Numbered from the stretch's first letter, positions 1 through 8,335 are shown. The stretch: 31,392 bases of DNA from Bacteroidales bacterium (GCA_030638325.1 DAOWEV010000018.1:1-31392); one strand, 5' to 3'. Translations and numbers: made by a program. Notes: generated from the letters alone by a model not told the origin.

Positions 1-234
1 ATTCATCCTGCCGAGTGCCTTGCTGGTCCGTGCAAATATCAGAGCTCCGCTCACAGGGCGATCGAGACGGTGTACAACGCCTAAAAACACCTCTCCGGGC
101 TTGTGGTATTTTTTCTTCAGGTATTTTTTTACTTTCTCACTCAGCGGCTCATCTCCGGTCTTGTCTCCCTGCACAATATCTGAAGAGCGCTTGTTGATGA
201 TCACCAGGTGGTTATCTTCGTGAAGGATTTCCAA
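1..234 (-). CDS. RluA-family RNA pseudouridine synthase, 5' part (runs off the left edge)
   Basis: The minus-strand frame gives 78 codons with the opening of an RluA/RluD-type synthase, which isomerises uridine to pseudouridine in structured RNA. The sequence begins LEILHEDNHLVIINK and contains the family motif HRLDRPVSGA, whose Asp is the catalytic nucleophile, then ARTSKAL near the window edge. An in-frame TAA lies three codons upstream of the TTG at 234-232, so a TTG start is the simplest reading; there is no ATG at a sensible place. No S4 domain is visible, as usual for short Bacteroidota members. The gene follows panB on the same strand after about 107 bases of repeats. Which RNA position is modified cannot be told. 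Family assignment is firm; the start is not. Confidence 0.85.
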   Translation of the reverse strand, partial: MEILHEDNHLVIINKRSSDIVQGDKTGDEPLSEKVKKYLKKKYHKPGEVFLGVVHRLDRPVSGALIFARTSKALGRMN

Positions 235-240
235 CTGAAA

Positions 241-341
241 TTATAAATTATAAATTATAAATTTTAAATTAATGCAGACTGTCAACCCCCAACCCCTAAC
301 CGTCAACCGACTTCCGACTTCGGACTTCCGTCTTCCGTCTC
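241..341. repeat. Three consecutive 7-bp-period arrays between panB and the pseudouridine synthase gene
   Basis: Three different degenerate heptamer arrays lie back to back. TTATAAA-type units cover 241-271, CAACCCC/TAACCGT-type units about 282-308, and CTTCCGA/CTTCGGA/CTTCCGT units 311-341, ending one base before the panB stop codon. The second and third families recur at 27553-27661, the third in reverse orientation. No coding potential or terminator was seen here. Confidence 0.75.
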
Positions 342-1157
342 TCAATACTGCTCCCGCTCATTCGGGAAATCAACGGATTTAACATCCGAGATATAGGCTT
401 TGACCGATCCCTTGATCTCTTCACTCAAATTATGGTACCGGCGCAGAAACCGGGGTGAGAATTTTTGTGTGATCCCCAGCATATCATGCAACACCAGTAC
501 CTGCCCGTCGACATGTGGGCCGGCGCCGATCCCAATGATGGGGATTTTCAATTCACTTGTAACCTTTTTGGCGAGACTGGCCGGAATTTTTTCCAGGATA
601 ATGCTAAAGCATCCGGCTTCTTCCAGCAGATGCGCATCATCTATTAGCTTTCCGGCCTCTTCTTTGTCGGTCGCCCTGACTATATAAGTCCCGAATTTGT
701 GTATCGACTGTGGCGTCAGTCCCAGGTGCCCCATTACCGGGATGCCGGCCGACAGTATCCTGTCGATCGACTCCAGTATCTCTTTCCCGCCTTCCAGTTT
801 GACTGCGTTTGCACCTGCTTCTTTCATGATCCGGATAGACGAGTTGAGGGCCTCTATGGAGTTCCCCTGGTAGGTCCCGAAAGGAAGGTCCACCACTACC
901 AGCGCACGTTTTACCGCCCGCATTACCGAGGCGGCATGATAGATCATCTGATCGAGGGTGATGGGTAATGTAGTAGTGTGGCCTGCCATGACATTGGAGG
1001 CAGAATCCCCGACAAGGATCACCTCAACACCTGACTCATCCAGTAACTGGGCCATCGAATAGTCGTATGCTGTGAGCATGGCGATTTTCTCCCCCCTCAA
1101 CTTTAACTCCTGAAGAACATGGGTGGTTATCTTGGAATATCTGCTGACATCAGTCAT
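342..1157 (-). CDS. panB: 3-methyl-2-oxobutanoate hydroxymethyltransferase (ketopantoate hydroxymethyltransferase)
   Basis: PanB transfers a hydroxymethyl group from 5,10-methylene-tetrahydrofolate to 2-oxoisovalerate, the first step of pantothenate (coenzyme A) synthesis in the cytoplasm. The 271-residue product is full length for this TIM-barrel family. Expected landmarks are present: LTAYDYSMA near residue 28, the metal ligands Asp51 (VGDS), Asp90 (DLPFG) and Glu122 (KLEGG), VMGHLGLTPQS at 141-151, and the catalytic Glu189 (ILEKIP), followed by GIGAG. The ATG at 1157 is preceded by a -7 promoter element at 1189-1196. No panC or panD is nearby. The assignment is secure. Confidence 0.97.
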   Translation of the reverse strand: MTDVSRYSKITTHVLQELKLRGEKIAMLTAYDYSMAQLLDESGVEVILVGDSASNVMAGHTTTLPITLDQMIYHAASVMRAVKRALVVVDLPFGTYQGNSIEALNSSIRIMKEAGANAVKLEGGKEILESIDRILSAGIPVMGHLGLTPQSIHKFGTYIVRATDKEEAGKLIDDAHLLEEAGCFSIILEKIPASLAKKVTSELKIPIIGIGAGPHVDGQVLVLHDMLGITQKFSPRFLRRYHNLSEEIKGSVKAYISDVKSVDFPNEREQY

Positions 1158-1188
1158 AATAAAAAGGGTTTTAGCTGTTGTTAAGATG

Positions 1189-1196
1189 CAAAGGTA
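1189..1196 (-). promoter_or_regulatory. Bacteroidota -7 promoter element (TACCTTTG) for panB
   Basis: Read on the minus strand this is TACCTTTG, an exact match to the Bacteroidota -7 consensus TAnnTTTG, about 31 bases upstream of the panB ATG. A clear -33 TTTG was not found at the usual distance; that region is occupied by a GAATTAG heptamer array. It is a consensus match only. Confidence 0.55.
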
Positions 1197-1202
1197 ATTA
1201 AA

Positions 1203-1420
1203 GAATTAGGAATTAGGAATTTGGAATTAGGAATGAATTTTAAATTTTGAGATTTGACTTTCTCTGCCTTCGTAATCTCCCTCAAATGGGGGAGAAAGGA
1301 CTGAGATTTCAAAGTAAAGAGTGAAAAGTGAAAAGTAAGGGATACAGGTTACGGGTTTTTTTCGCAACCTGCAATCTGTAACCTGTAACCTGCAACCTGT
1401 AACCTGTAACTTTCTCTGCC
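1203..1420. repeat. Heptamer arrays and a 12-bp direct repeat in the divergent panB/lipoprotein spacer
   Basis: This covers most of the 328-base spacer 1158-1485. GAATTAG/GAATTTG units occupy 1203-1236, AGTGAAA units about 1318-1338, and AACCTGT/AACCTGC units 1366-1410. The 12-mer ACTTTCTCTGCC occurs at 1257-1268 and again at 1409-1420, flanking about 140 bases that contain the last two arrays and a small CTCCC...GGGAG hairpin. No gene is visible in the spacer. Confidence 0.75.
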
Positions 1421-1459
1421 AAAAAGAACAAATTTTAAAATTAACATATTAATATTCAT

Positions 1460-1467
1460 TACTTTTG
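1460..1467 (+). promoter_or_regulatory. Bacteroidota -7 promoter element (TACTTTTG) for the lipoprotein gene
   Basis: TACTTTTG matches TAnnTTTG exactly and ends 18 bases before the ATG at 1486. The upstream region is AT-rich without a clear -33 TTTG. The identical octamer stands upstream of the DUF2795 gene (10530) and the DUF4136 lipoprotein gene (28382). Confidence 0.6.
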
Positions 1468-1485
1468 CAATTCTAAAAATTAAAC

Positions 1486-2484
1486 ATGAGAAAACTCTGG
1501 TTGTTGATACTAGTAATACTGCCTGTTGTTCTTGTCACTTCCTGCCATGATGATTTTGACCTGAATGCCAGCTATCAGGATATCACCATCGTTTATGGTA
1601 TGATGGATCAGGGCGAGGATACGACTTTCCTGAAGATCAACAAAGCCTTTTTGGGCGAAGGCAATGTGCTGGAAATGGCAAAAGTGGAAGATTCCAGCAT
1701 TTATAAGACCGACCTTGCGGCCGTGATCGAAGAATATAACGGAGATAATCTGGTACATTCCTTTTTTCTTGATACCATCACCATTGATAATAAAGAGGAT
1801 GGGGTGTTCTATAATCCTTACCAGCAACTTTATTTTGCGGTGATACCCATCAACCAGGAGCATGAATATAAACTTTCCGTGCAAGTAGGCAGTAAAGAGG
1901 TAACCTCCTCCACTCCGGTCGTACAACGGTTTTCGCTTACCAAGCCTTCTGCCGGATCTCAGTATATCAATATCAGGTACGATACCAACCCCACAGTTGA
2001 ATGGTACTCTGCTGAAAACGGTATCCGATATGAAATTGTGATCAGGTTCAATTTTAAAGAACTGATGCTGAACGACCCGGATACTGTTAGCAGGTTTCAA
2101 GACTGGGCTCTGGGCACGAAAAAATCGAAGACCACCGCCGGAAGTGAAGAAATGAGTGTCAAGTATTCCGGGAATGCATTTTATAACTGGCTTGAGACAA
2201 CGGTACCTTATGATGATCCTGCGAAGGAATCGCAGGTCAGTGAACGCTTCACTGAAAACCTGGAGTTCTTCATCAGGGTAGCTGCAAAGGACCTCAATAC
2301 TTATATGGAAGTGAATGAGCCTTCCAATAGTATAGTTCAGGAAAAGCCTCAATATACAAATATCGAAAACGGCCTGGGTCTCTTTTCGAGCAGGCACTTT
2401 GAGAGCAGGGCCAAACGGATACGTCCGGAAACAGTTGCCCGGATCAAGGCCCTGGATGATCCTGATTTAAAGTTTGTTTATTGA
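1486..2484 (+). CDS. SPII lipoprotein of unknown function, probably surface-exposed
   Basis: A 332-residue protein with a signal peptide ending in the lipobox VTSC (lipid Cys20). The residues after the cysteine, HDDFD, are acid-rich like the Bacteroidota lipoprotein export signal, which suggests (inference) flipping to the outer face of the outer membrane. The mature part is beta-rich, with a stretch reading DITIVYGMMDQ...TFLKINKAFLGEG. This recalls DUF4249-like SusD-neighbourhood lipoproteins, but I cannot confirm that family. It has its own -7 element and is followed by a long spacer before dnaK, so it is probably monocistronic. A long open frame on the opposite strand (1510-2397) is a shadow. 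Confidence 0.8.
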   Translation: MRKLWLLILVILPVVLVTSCHDDFDLNASYQDITIVYGMMDQGEDTTFLKINKAFLGEGNVLEMAKVEDSSIYKTDLAAVIEEYNGDNLVHSFFLDTITIDNKEDGVFYNPYQQLYFAVIPINQEHEYKLSVQVGSKEVTSSTPVVQRFSLTKPSAGSQYINIRYDTNPTVEWYSAENGIRYEIVIRFNFKELMLNDPDTVSRFQDWALGTKKSKTTAGSEEMSVKYSGNAFYNWLETTVPYDDPAKESQVSERFTENLEFFIRVAAKDLNTYMEVNEPSNSIVQEKPQYTNIENGLGLFSSRHFESRAKRIRPETVARIKALDDPDLKFVY

Positions 2485-2862
2485 TTATGACGATTTGTCA
2501 TCTTTTTATGACAGCATTCTGATCCATCCTTTTCTCCCCTCTTATTAATTAAAAATACCTGAAAATCAGCGTAATATATTTCTTATATATATTCTCTTTC
2601 TATGAAATGAAAATAATGGAGTCATTTCCCCGGGGGATGGCATAATCATTGACTAAGGATTTAAACAGTCTCTTGAAGACTAAAAAGCAAATATGGTTCT
2701 GCTACAAATTGAATGATAAAATGATTAAATGATAAAATGATTGAATGTAGGAATAATAAATGGCGTTTACCCATTTAAGCATTTAAGCATTTTATCATTT
2801 AAGCATTTCCATGAAAACAGCAGTAAAACCACAAATATTAATGATTAATTAAAAATATTATT
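2485..2862. other. 378-base spacer upstream of dnaK; no gene
   Basis: No convincing open frame, RNA gene or CIRCE-type heat-shock operator was found. An AT-rich run lies around 2540-2610, a CCCCGGGG palindrome near 2630, and the inverted octamer arrays at 2712-2810 immediately precede the dnaK leader. No TAnnTTTG element was identified for dnaK, so its promoter could not be placed. Confidence 0.5.
2712..2810. repeat. Inverted pair of 8-bp-period arrays upstream of dnaK
   Basis: The left arm (2712-2747) is AATGATAA / AATGATTA / AATGATAA / AATGATTG / AATG. The right arm (2772-2810) is CATTTAAG / CATTTAAG / CATTTTAT / CATTTAAG / CATTTCC. The reverse complement of the left arm (CATT with TTATCATT and TAATCATT units) resembles the right arm, so the two could fold into an imperfect hairpin of roughly 36 pairs with a 24-base loop. 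Confidence 0.8.
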
Positions 2863-4785
2863 ATGGGTAAGATAATTGGAATAGATCTTGGGACGACAAA
2901 TTCGTGTGTTGCAGTGATGGAAGGGAATGAACCGGTTGTTATTCCAAACAGCGAGGGCAGGAGGACAACCCCGTCCATCGTGGCATTCACAGACAACAAT
3001 GAACGCAAGGTTGGTGATCCGGCTAAAAGACAGGCCATTACCAATCCTAAGAAAACAGTGTATTCTATTAAAAGATTAATGGGAGAAACCTATGACAAGG
3101 TTACAAAGGAGATTAAAAGAGTACCATACGACGTAGTAAAAGGCGATAACAATACACCAAGGGTGAAGATTGATGACAGGTTATATACACCCCAGGAAAT
3201 TTCTGCCATGATCCTTCAGAAGATGAAGAAGACGGCAGAAGACTACCTGGGACAGGATATTTCGGAGGCCGTAATAACAGTGCCGGCCTATTTCAGTGAC
3301 TCTCAGCGGCAGGCTACCAAAGAGGCCGGTGAGATTGCCGGACTGCAGGTGAGACGGATCATCAACGAGCCTACTGCAGCTGCCCTGGCGTATGGCCTCG
3401 ATAAAAAATCAAAGGATATCAAAGTGGCTATTTACGACCTCGGTGGCGGTACTTTCGATATCTCTATCCTGGAGTTGGGTGACGGCGTGTTTGAAGTGAA
3501 ATCGACCAATGGAAACACCCACCTCGGAGGAGATGATTTTGACGAAACCATTATCAACTGGCTGGCCGATGAATTTCTGAAAGACGAAAACATTGACCTC
3601 AGAAAAGATCCGATGGCATTGCAGCGCTTGAAAGAGGCGGCAGAAAAAGCCAAGATTGAGTTGTCAAGCTCGTCTGAAACGGAGATCAACCTGCCTTATA
3701 TCATGCCGGTTGACGGAATGCCCAAACACTTAGTGAGAAAACTTACAAGAGCCAAATTCGAACAGCTGATCGACAAATACGTGCAGGATACCATTGAACC
3801 CTGTAAAAAAGCCCTCAAAGATGCTGGTTTGACCGCAAAGGATATTGATGAAGTGCTCCTGGTTGGGGGCTCCACCCGTATACCGGTCATCCAGAAAGCA
3901 GTCAAAGACTTCTTTGGCAAAGAGCCTTCAAAAGGTGTGAACCCCGACGAAGTGGTAGCCATTGGCGCTGCTATCCAGGGCGGTGTGCTTACCGGAGAAG
4001 TGAAGGATGTGCTGCTCCTCGATGTAACACCCCTGTCGATGGGAATCGAAACACTTGGAGGTGTGTTCACCAAACTCATAGAAGCCAATACCACCATCCC
4101 GACAAAAAAATCAGAGACATTCTCAACAGCTGCCGATAACCAGCCTTCTGTGGAGATCCATGTGCTGCAGGGAGAACGCCCTATGGCCTCTCAGAATAAA
4201 AGCATCGGCCGTTTCCACTTAGATGGAATACCGCCGTCGCCGAGAGGAATGCCGCAGATTGAGGTGACTTTCGACATCGATGCCAATGGAATACTTAATG
4301 TATCGGCTAAAGATAAGGGCACCGGAAAATCACAACAGATCCGTATCGAAGCATCCTCCGGATTATCACAGGAGGATATAGAAAAGATGAAAAGAGAGGC
4401 TGATGAAAATGCGGATGCCGATAAAAAAGCAAGGGAAGTAGTTGATAAGGTGAATGCAGCAGACTCATTGATTTTCCAGACTGAAAAACAACTCAAGGAA
4501 TATGGCGAGAAGCTGCCTGCCGATAAGAAAGAAGCTATTGAAAAAGCTGTGAACGAACTCAAAACAGCTCATAAAAGCAAGGATGTTACAGCTATCGACA
4601 AGGCTATGGAAAACCTGAATGCACAGTGGCAGGAAGCCAGCGCTGAAATGTATAAAAATACCCAGGCTGCGGAAACTCAGCAACAACCGGGTGCTGATGC
4701 AGGAACGCCCGGTGGCGGTGACGGCTCAGACGGCGATGGTGAAGTTACTGATGTAGATTTTGAAGGAGTGAAAGACGATAAATAG
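2863..4785 (+). CDS. dnaK: Molecular chaperone DnaK (Hsp70)
   Basis: ATP-dependent Hsp70 chaperone of the cytoplasm, working with DnaJ and GrpE on unfolded clients. The 640 residues are full length. The nucleotide-binding domain starts MGKIIGIDLGTTNSCVAV and contains YDLGGGTFDISIL near residue 190 and LLVGGSTRIPV near 330. The linker KDVLLLDVTPLSMGIET leads into the substrate-binding domain. The C-terminal tail is Gln/Gly/Asp-rich and ends in the conserved DnaK signature EVTDVDFEGVKDDK. No grpE or dnaJ is adjacent, as is common in Bacteroidota. The start is the family-standard ATG at 2863. Its stop codon lies inside a perfect inverted repeat. Confidence 0.99.
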   Translation: MGKIIGIDLGTTNSCVAVMEGNEPVVIPNSEGRRTTPSIVAFTDNNERKVGDPAKRQAITNPKKTVYSIKRLMGETYDKVTKEIKRVPYDVVKGDNNTPRVKIDDRLYTPQEISAMILQKMKKTAEDYLGQDISEAVITVPAYFSDSQRQATKEAGEIAGLQVRRIINEPTAAALAYGLDKKSKDIKVAIYDLGGGTFDISILELGDGVFEVKSTNGNTHLGGDDFDETIINWLADEFLKDENIDLRKDPMALQRLKEAAEKAKIELSSSSETEINLPYIMPVDGMPKHLVRKLTRAKFEQLIDKYVQDTIEPCKKALKDAGLTAKDIDEVLLVGGSTRIPVIQKAVKDFFGKEPSKGVNPDEVVAIGAAIQGGVLTGEVKDVLLLDVTPLSMGIETLGGVFTKLIEANTTIPTKKSETFSTAADNQPSVEIHVLQGERPMASQNKSIGRFHLDGIPPSPRGMPQIEVTFDIDANGILNVSAKDKGTGKSQQIRIEASSGLSQEDIEKMKREADENADADKKAREVVDKVNAADSLIFQTEKQLKEYGEKLPADKKEAIEKAVNELKTAHKSKDVTAIDKAMENLNAQWQEASAEMYKNTQAAETQQQPGADAGTPGGGDGSDGDGEVTDVDFEGVKDDK

Positions 4786-4821
4786 TGTTTGTCCAAACAC
4801 TGACTTAACGGACGGACACTA
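4784..4821 (+). terminator. Competing hairpins overlapping the dnaK stop codon
   Basis: AGTGTTTG (4784-4791) and CAAACACT (4794-4801) are perfect 8-bp inverted arms around a 2-base loop and include part of the TAG stop. The segment 4784-4794 can also pair along 11 positions (two G-U) with GGACGGACACT at 4811-4821. No T-run follows either hairpin, so this may be an mRNA 3'-end stabiliser rather than an intrinsic terminator. Confidence 0.45.
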
Positions 4822-4860
4822 TTTGGAGCTATAATTTTATTGGTTAAGTATCTGATAAAG

Positions 4861-5052
4861 CACTAAATCCGAATTCCTAAATCCTAAACAAACTTAAATG
4901 TCAGAAATACAAAACTCAAAACAGGATCATCTTATAGTTTTTAACATTTGAAAATTTGAATTTTGTGATTGTTTAGGATTTAGAAATTAGAGATTAGAGT
5001 TTAATATGAAGATAAACATTCGTATGATAAATAATACGTAAATAGTTACAAT
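4861..5052. repeat. Dispersed about 195-bp element, copy 1 (inverted heptamer arms)
   Basis: It begins with CTAAATC / CGAATTC / CTAAATC / CTAAACA units (4863-4890) and has a complementary right arm TTTAGGA / TTTAGAA / ATTAGAG / ATTAGAG (4972-5003). It ends with a tail around AAACATTCGTATGATAAATA. A second copy with the same order of parts lies at 17135-17336. It fills most of the 356-base gap between dnaK and the T9SS gene; the rest is a terminator and a short leader. Confidence 0.8.
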
Positions 5053-5069
5053 CGAATATAATATCCGAT

Positions 5070-5106
5070 AAGAGCAGTTAAAAAAGTTTTAGCTGCTCTT
5101 TTTTTT
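5070..5106 (+). terminator. Strong intrinsic terminator between dnaK and the T9SS gene
   Basis: AAGAGCAGTTAAAA (5070-5083) pairs with TTTTAGCTGCTCTT (5087-5100) across a 3-base loop: 14 pairs with one G-U, followed by T to 5106. This is a textbook rho-independent terminator for plus-strand transcription. It ends only 35 bases before the ATG of the next gene. Confidence 0.85.
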
Positions 5107-5141
5107 GTAATTTTACACAAAACAACTTAAATTTTAAACCT

Positions 5142-6785
5142 ATGAAAAAAATCTTTACTTTATTTATGATGGCCCTTGTGATGGTATGGGCGCTTCCTGT
5201 ATCACAGGCTCAGAACCTGGTCCTGAATGGTGGTGTGGAACAGTGGGATGACCCGAATAATCCAACGGATTGGGATAAAGCAGAAAGTATATCCCAGGAA
5301 ACCGGTACCATTCATGAAGGCACATACTCTGCCGGGCATACTTCAGCAAGTGGCACCCAGGACTTTCAGCAAAACGTTGAAGGAATTACTGCAGGTGTGA
5401 ATTACACTATCAGTTACTGGTATTTTGACAATGATGCTATGGCCAGGACCAGGATATGGTCGTACTGGTTGAGTGGGGGAAGTACGATCGATCCGAATGC
5501 AGACATTTTAAGGCCGAATGTATATTCAACGGATAACCCGGAATGGCAACAGTTTACAACTACCCTTACTGCACCTGCAGGGGCTGATGGATTCCGTTTT
5601 GAAGTCAGGGTGTACAAACAGGATGATATGACGGGCGGCTTAGTCTTTTATGACGAGTTTTCCATCACAGCATCAGGCGTTTCGCCGGAACCGGCAAACT
5701 ATCCAACCGATTTTGCAGCGGCTGCAAACGGACTGGCCATTGACCTGACATGGACCGACGCAGCAGGTGGCCAGCTTCCTAACGGATACCTGGTACTTGG
5801 TAGTGATGAAGACAATATACAGCTACCTGTGGATGGCAACTTCGTATCTGATGACCCCGATTTGTCGGACGGGAGCGGGGCGCTGAATATTCAAGCCGGT
5901 GAGGAAAAGGCTACATTCGCTAACCTGGCAGGGCAGCAAACATATTATTTCAAGATATTTCCTTATACCAACGGGGGCGCAAATGTTGATTATAAAACGG
6001 ATGGGAGTGCGCCGGCAGACAATGCTACCACCCCTAACCTTGTGGTCATTGAATTTATCGACTTCAATAACGGATGGGAAAACTGGACCACTGTAAACCT
6101 TGTGGGTGCACAGGAATGGGAGATTGATGATATACACGGCCTCGATGACACACCATGTGCCAAAATGAGTGGGTACTCAGGGGGCAGTAATGTAAATGAT
6201 GACTGGCTGATATCTCCTCCAATGGACTTTGATATGTATACGAATGAAGTACTGACCTTCTGGACAGCCATGAACTATGATGGCCCGGTATTGCAAGCTT
6301 TAATCTCAACGGATTATGACGGGGGCGGAGATCCCTATTCAGGCACATGGACCGATCTGCCCGGAGAGCTGTCCGACGGAGGATGGGAATGGACAGCTTC
6401 CGGAGGAGTAGATGTCTCAGGATTTGATGGAGAACAGGTGTATCTTGCATTCAAATACACTTCCACAAGTGATCAGTCGTCTACATGGGAGATGGATGAT
6501 ATACTTCTGATAGGTGAGGCATCAACAGGTATTGACGAACAAAATGATTTTTATGAAGTATCGGTTTATCCGAACCCTTGCAGTGGTAAAATTGCTGTGA
6601 ATTCACCTTTCAGGAACGTAGATGTTAAGATATTTTCAATTGTCGGGGAAATGGTGTTTGAAGCTATGGACATCCAAAACAACGAGATGATACAACTTCA
6701 GGACATGAATACGGGAGTATATTTTATTACCATTGAAGATAAGGTATCTTCAAAGAGATACACCCGGAAATTTATTGTGCAATAA
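5142..6785 (+). CDS. T9SS type A sorting domain protein with choice-of-anchor J-like domain
   Basis: A 547-residue secreted protein. Residues 1-24 form a Sec signal peptide ending SQAQ. Residues about 25-175 look like a carbohydrate-binding beta-sandwich (LVLNGGVEQW..., a common opening in Bacteroidota exported proteins). Residues about 180-295 resemble a fibronectin III-like region. Residues about 300-455 resemble a cleaved-adhesin/choice-of-anchor J jelly roll, with NDDWLISPPMDF and WEMDDILLIGE. The C-terminus from about residue 461 is a T9SS type A sorting domain with VSVYPNP (476-479) and a terminal YTRKFIVQ. It would be exported by the Por machinery and attached or released at the cell surface. 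No catalytic motif was seen. The next gene starts 9 bases downstream. Confidence 0.9.
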   Translation: MKKIFTLFMMALVMVWALPVSQAQNLVLNGGVEQWDDPNNPTDWDKAESISQETGTIHEGTYSAGHTSASGTQDFQQNVEGITAGVNYTISYWYFDNDAMARTRIWSYWLSGGSTIDPNADILRPNVYSTDNPEWQQFTTTLTAPAGADGFRFEVRVYKQDDMTGGLVFYDEFSITASGVSPEPANYPTDFAAAANGLAIDLTWTDAAGGQLPNGYLVLGSDEDNIQLPVDGNFVSDDPDLSDGSGALNIQAGEEKATFANLAGQQTYYFKIFPYTNGGANVDYKTDGSAPADNATTPNLVVIEFIDFNNGWENWTTVNLVGAQEWEIDDIHGLDDTPCAKMSGYSGGSNVNDDWLISPPMDFDMYTNEVLTFWTAMNYDGPVLQALISTDYDGGGDPYSGTWTDLPGELSDGGWEWTASGGVDVSGFDGEQVYLAFKYTSTSDQSSTWEMDDILLIGEASTGIDEQNDFYEVSVYPNPCSGKIAVNSPFRNVDVKIFSIVGEMVFEAMDIQNNEMIQLQDMNTGVYFITIEDKVSSKRYTRKFIVQ

Positions 6786-6794
6786 ACATGCCTG

Positions 6795-8330
6795 ATGCAT
6801 CGCCTGCTGATCAGTATCCTATTCTTTTTCCTGCTGTCCGGGGTGTCCGGCCAGTCGGGCGCAATGCGCGTAGAGTTCGATGCCGAGCAAGAATCTGATC
6901 TCTATTTTGTGGTCCCCTGTGGAGAGGCAGGTATGCTGGTGCTGACCGAAACCAGGGAGCTTATAGATGCTGTAAACACAAAATGGGACTTTACATTTTT
7001 TGACCGGAACCTGGTCCGTAAATGGAAACAGGATGTGGGGGTGGCATACGGAGCAGATTACCAGGATGCCAAAGTTGCAGAGGGTCGTGTTTACCTTTTT
7101 TTTCTGAATACAGGCAAGATCAGGAATACCGATAAGAATTTTGAGATCATACATTTTGATCTGTATGACAGCACTTTTAATGCAGTCTCCGGGGTCATTA
7201 ACAGCAATGCTACCTTTGCCGGCCTGGAGATCATGAACAACATAGCTGTTGCAGGTTTGATCACCAGGAAAAACAGCTCCGAAATATATTTTATTGACCT
7301 GGCAACATCCGGGATCAAGAGAACTTTCCTGAGTCTCCAGGATGAGGCTATCATCGAGAGTATCACGCCTGATACGGCAAACCAGGCTATAGATGTTATC
7401 ATCAGTAATTTCCTTAATAGAAGACAAAATATGCTGATCATTTTCTCTATTGATCTGCAAGGGAATATATTGAATTCTACCGAGATACATACCGTCCTTG
7501 ATGACAAATACCTGAATACGGCACGTTTGTTCAGGCTTGATTCCAGCCTGATGACAGTTGCCGGGACGTATAACAACTTTCCAGGGCGGATCCCCGGTAA
7601 TGCTGATAATGCAGGAATAGAATCCGCCGGTTTTTTTGTGGCGGGATTTAATGATGATGAGCAGGAATATATAAATTATTACAATTTTCTGGAGTTACAG
7701 AATTTAAAAACAGGATTGACAGGTAAGGAGTACTATCAGTTGCAGAAGAGAAAATACAAGAGCCAATCAGAGTATTATATCAATTACGAACTTTTAGTGC
7801 ATGATCTGGAAAAATTGGATGATCAGTACTTGTTACTTGCAGAATCCTTTTATCCGGAATACAGGATGGTAAGCGACATCTCTTATGACTACTGGGGCAG
7901 GCCGGTGCCGCAAACTTATACGGTTTTCGACGGTTATAAATTTATCAATGCGGTGGTGATCGCCTTTGATGAAGAAGGTGAACTGTTGTGGGACAACAGC
8001 ATGGAAATTTACAATATCACTACTTATGACCTGGTCAAACGGGTCAACTTTTTATATGAGGAGGGATATGTGGTAGTTTTTTATAATGAAGCAGGCAAGA
8101 TCACTTACAAAGTCATGTACGAGGGTGAAGTAGCAGAGGAGGGCCTGGCCCATACTGAACTGGAACCCCTTTATGAAGATGACAGGCTTATGGAAAGCGG
8201 GTATAACAATATGGTCCGTTGGTATGGTGCTAATTATTTGTGTTATGGATATCAGAAGATCAGGAATAATAGCATATACGGAAGAAATCGCCGTGTGGTC
8301 TTTTATGTTAACAAAGTTAGTTTTGAGTAA
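6795..8330 (+). CDS. Exported protein of unknown function
   Basis: A 511-residue protein with a clear signal peptide (HRLLISILFFFLLSGVSGQ) and no lipobox, T9SS tail or transmembrane segment, so it is probably periplasmic or loosely secreted. It is rich in short beta strands with repeated phrases such as LYFVVPCGEAGMLVLTE, VYLFFLNTGKI and YVVVFYNEAGKITYKV, spaced like blades of a beta-propeller (inference from pattern only). I do not recognise a named family. It starts 9 bases after the T9SS gene and ends 5 bases before the methyltransferase gene, so the three are probably co-transcribed. An ATG at 6788 opens a different short frame and was not used. Confidence 0.75.
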   Translation: MHRLLISILFFFLLSGVSGQSGAMRVEFDAEQESDLYFVVPCGEAGMLVLTETRELIDAVNTKWDFTFFDRNLVRKWKQDVGVAYGADYQDAKVAEGRVYLFFLNTGKIRNTDKNFEIIHFDLYDSTFNAVSGVINSNATFAGLEIMNNIAVAGLITRKNSSEIYFIDLATSGIKRTFLSLQDEAIIESITPDTANQAIDVIISNFLNRRQNMLIIFSIDLQGNILNSTEIHTVLDDKYLNTARLFRLDSSLMTVAGTYNNFPGRIPGNADNAGIESAGFFVAGFNDDEQEYINYYNFLELQNLKTGLTGKEYYQLQKRKYKSQSEYYINYELLVHDLEKLDDQYLLLAESFYPEYRMVSDISYDYWGRPVPQTYTVFDGYKFINAVVIAFDEEGELLWDNSMEIYNITTYDLVKRVNFLYEEGYVVVFYNEAGKITYKVMYEGEVAEEGLAHTELEPLYEDDRLMESGYNNMVRWYGANYLCYGYQKIRNNSIYGRNRRVVFYVNKVSFE

Positions 8331-8335
8331 TTTTT

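Noticed and set aside
1510..2397. A 295-codon minus-strand frame
   Set aside because: It lies wholly inside the lipoprotein gene in antisense, and its residues do not resemble any family.
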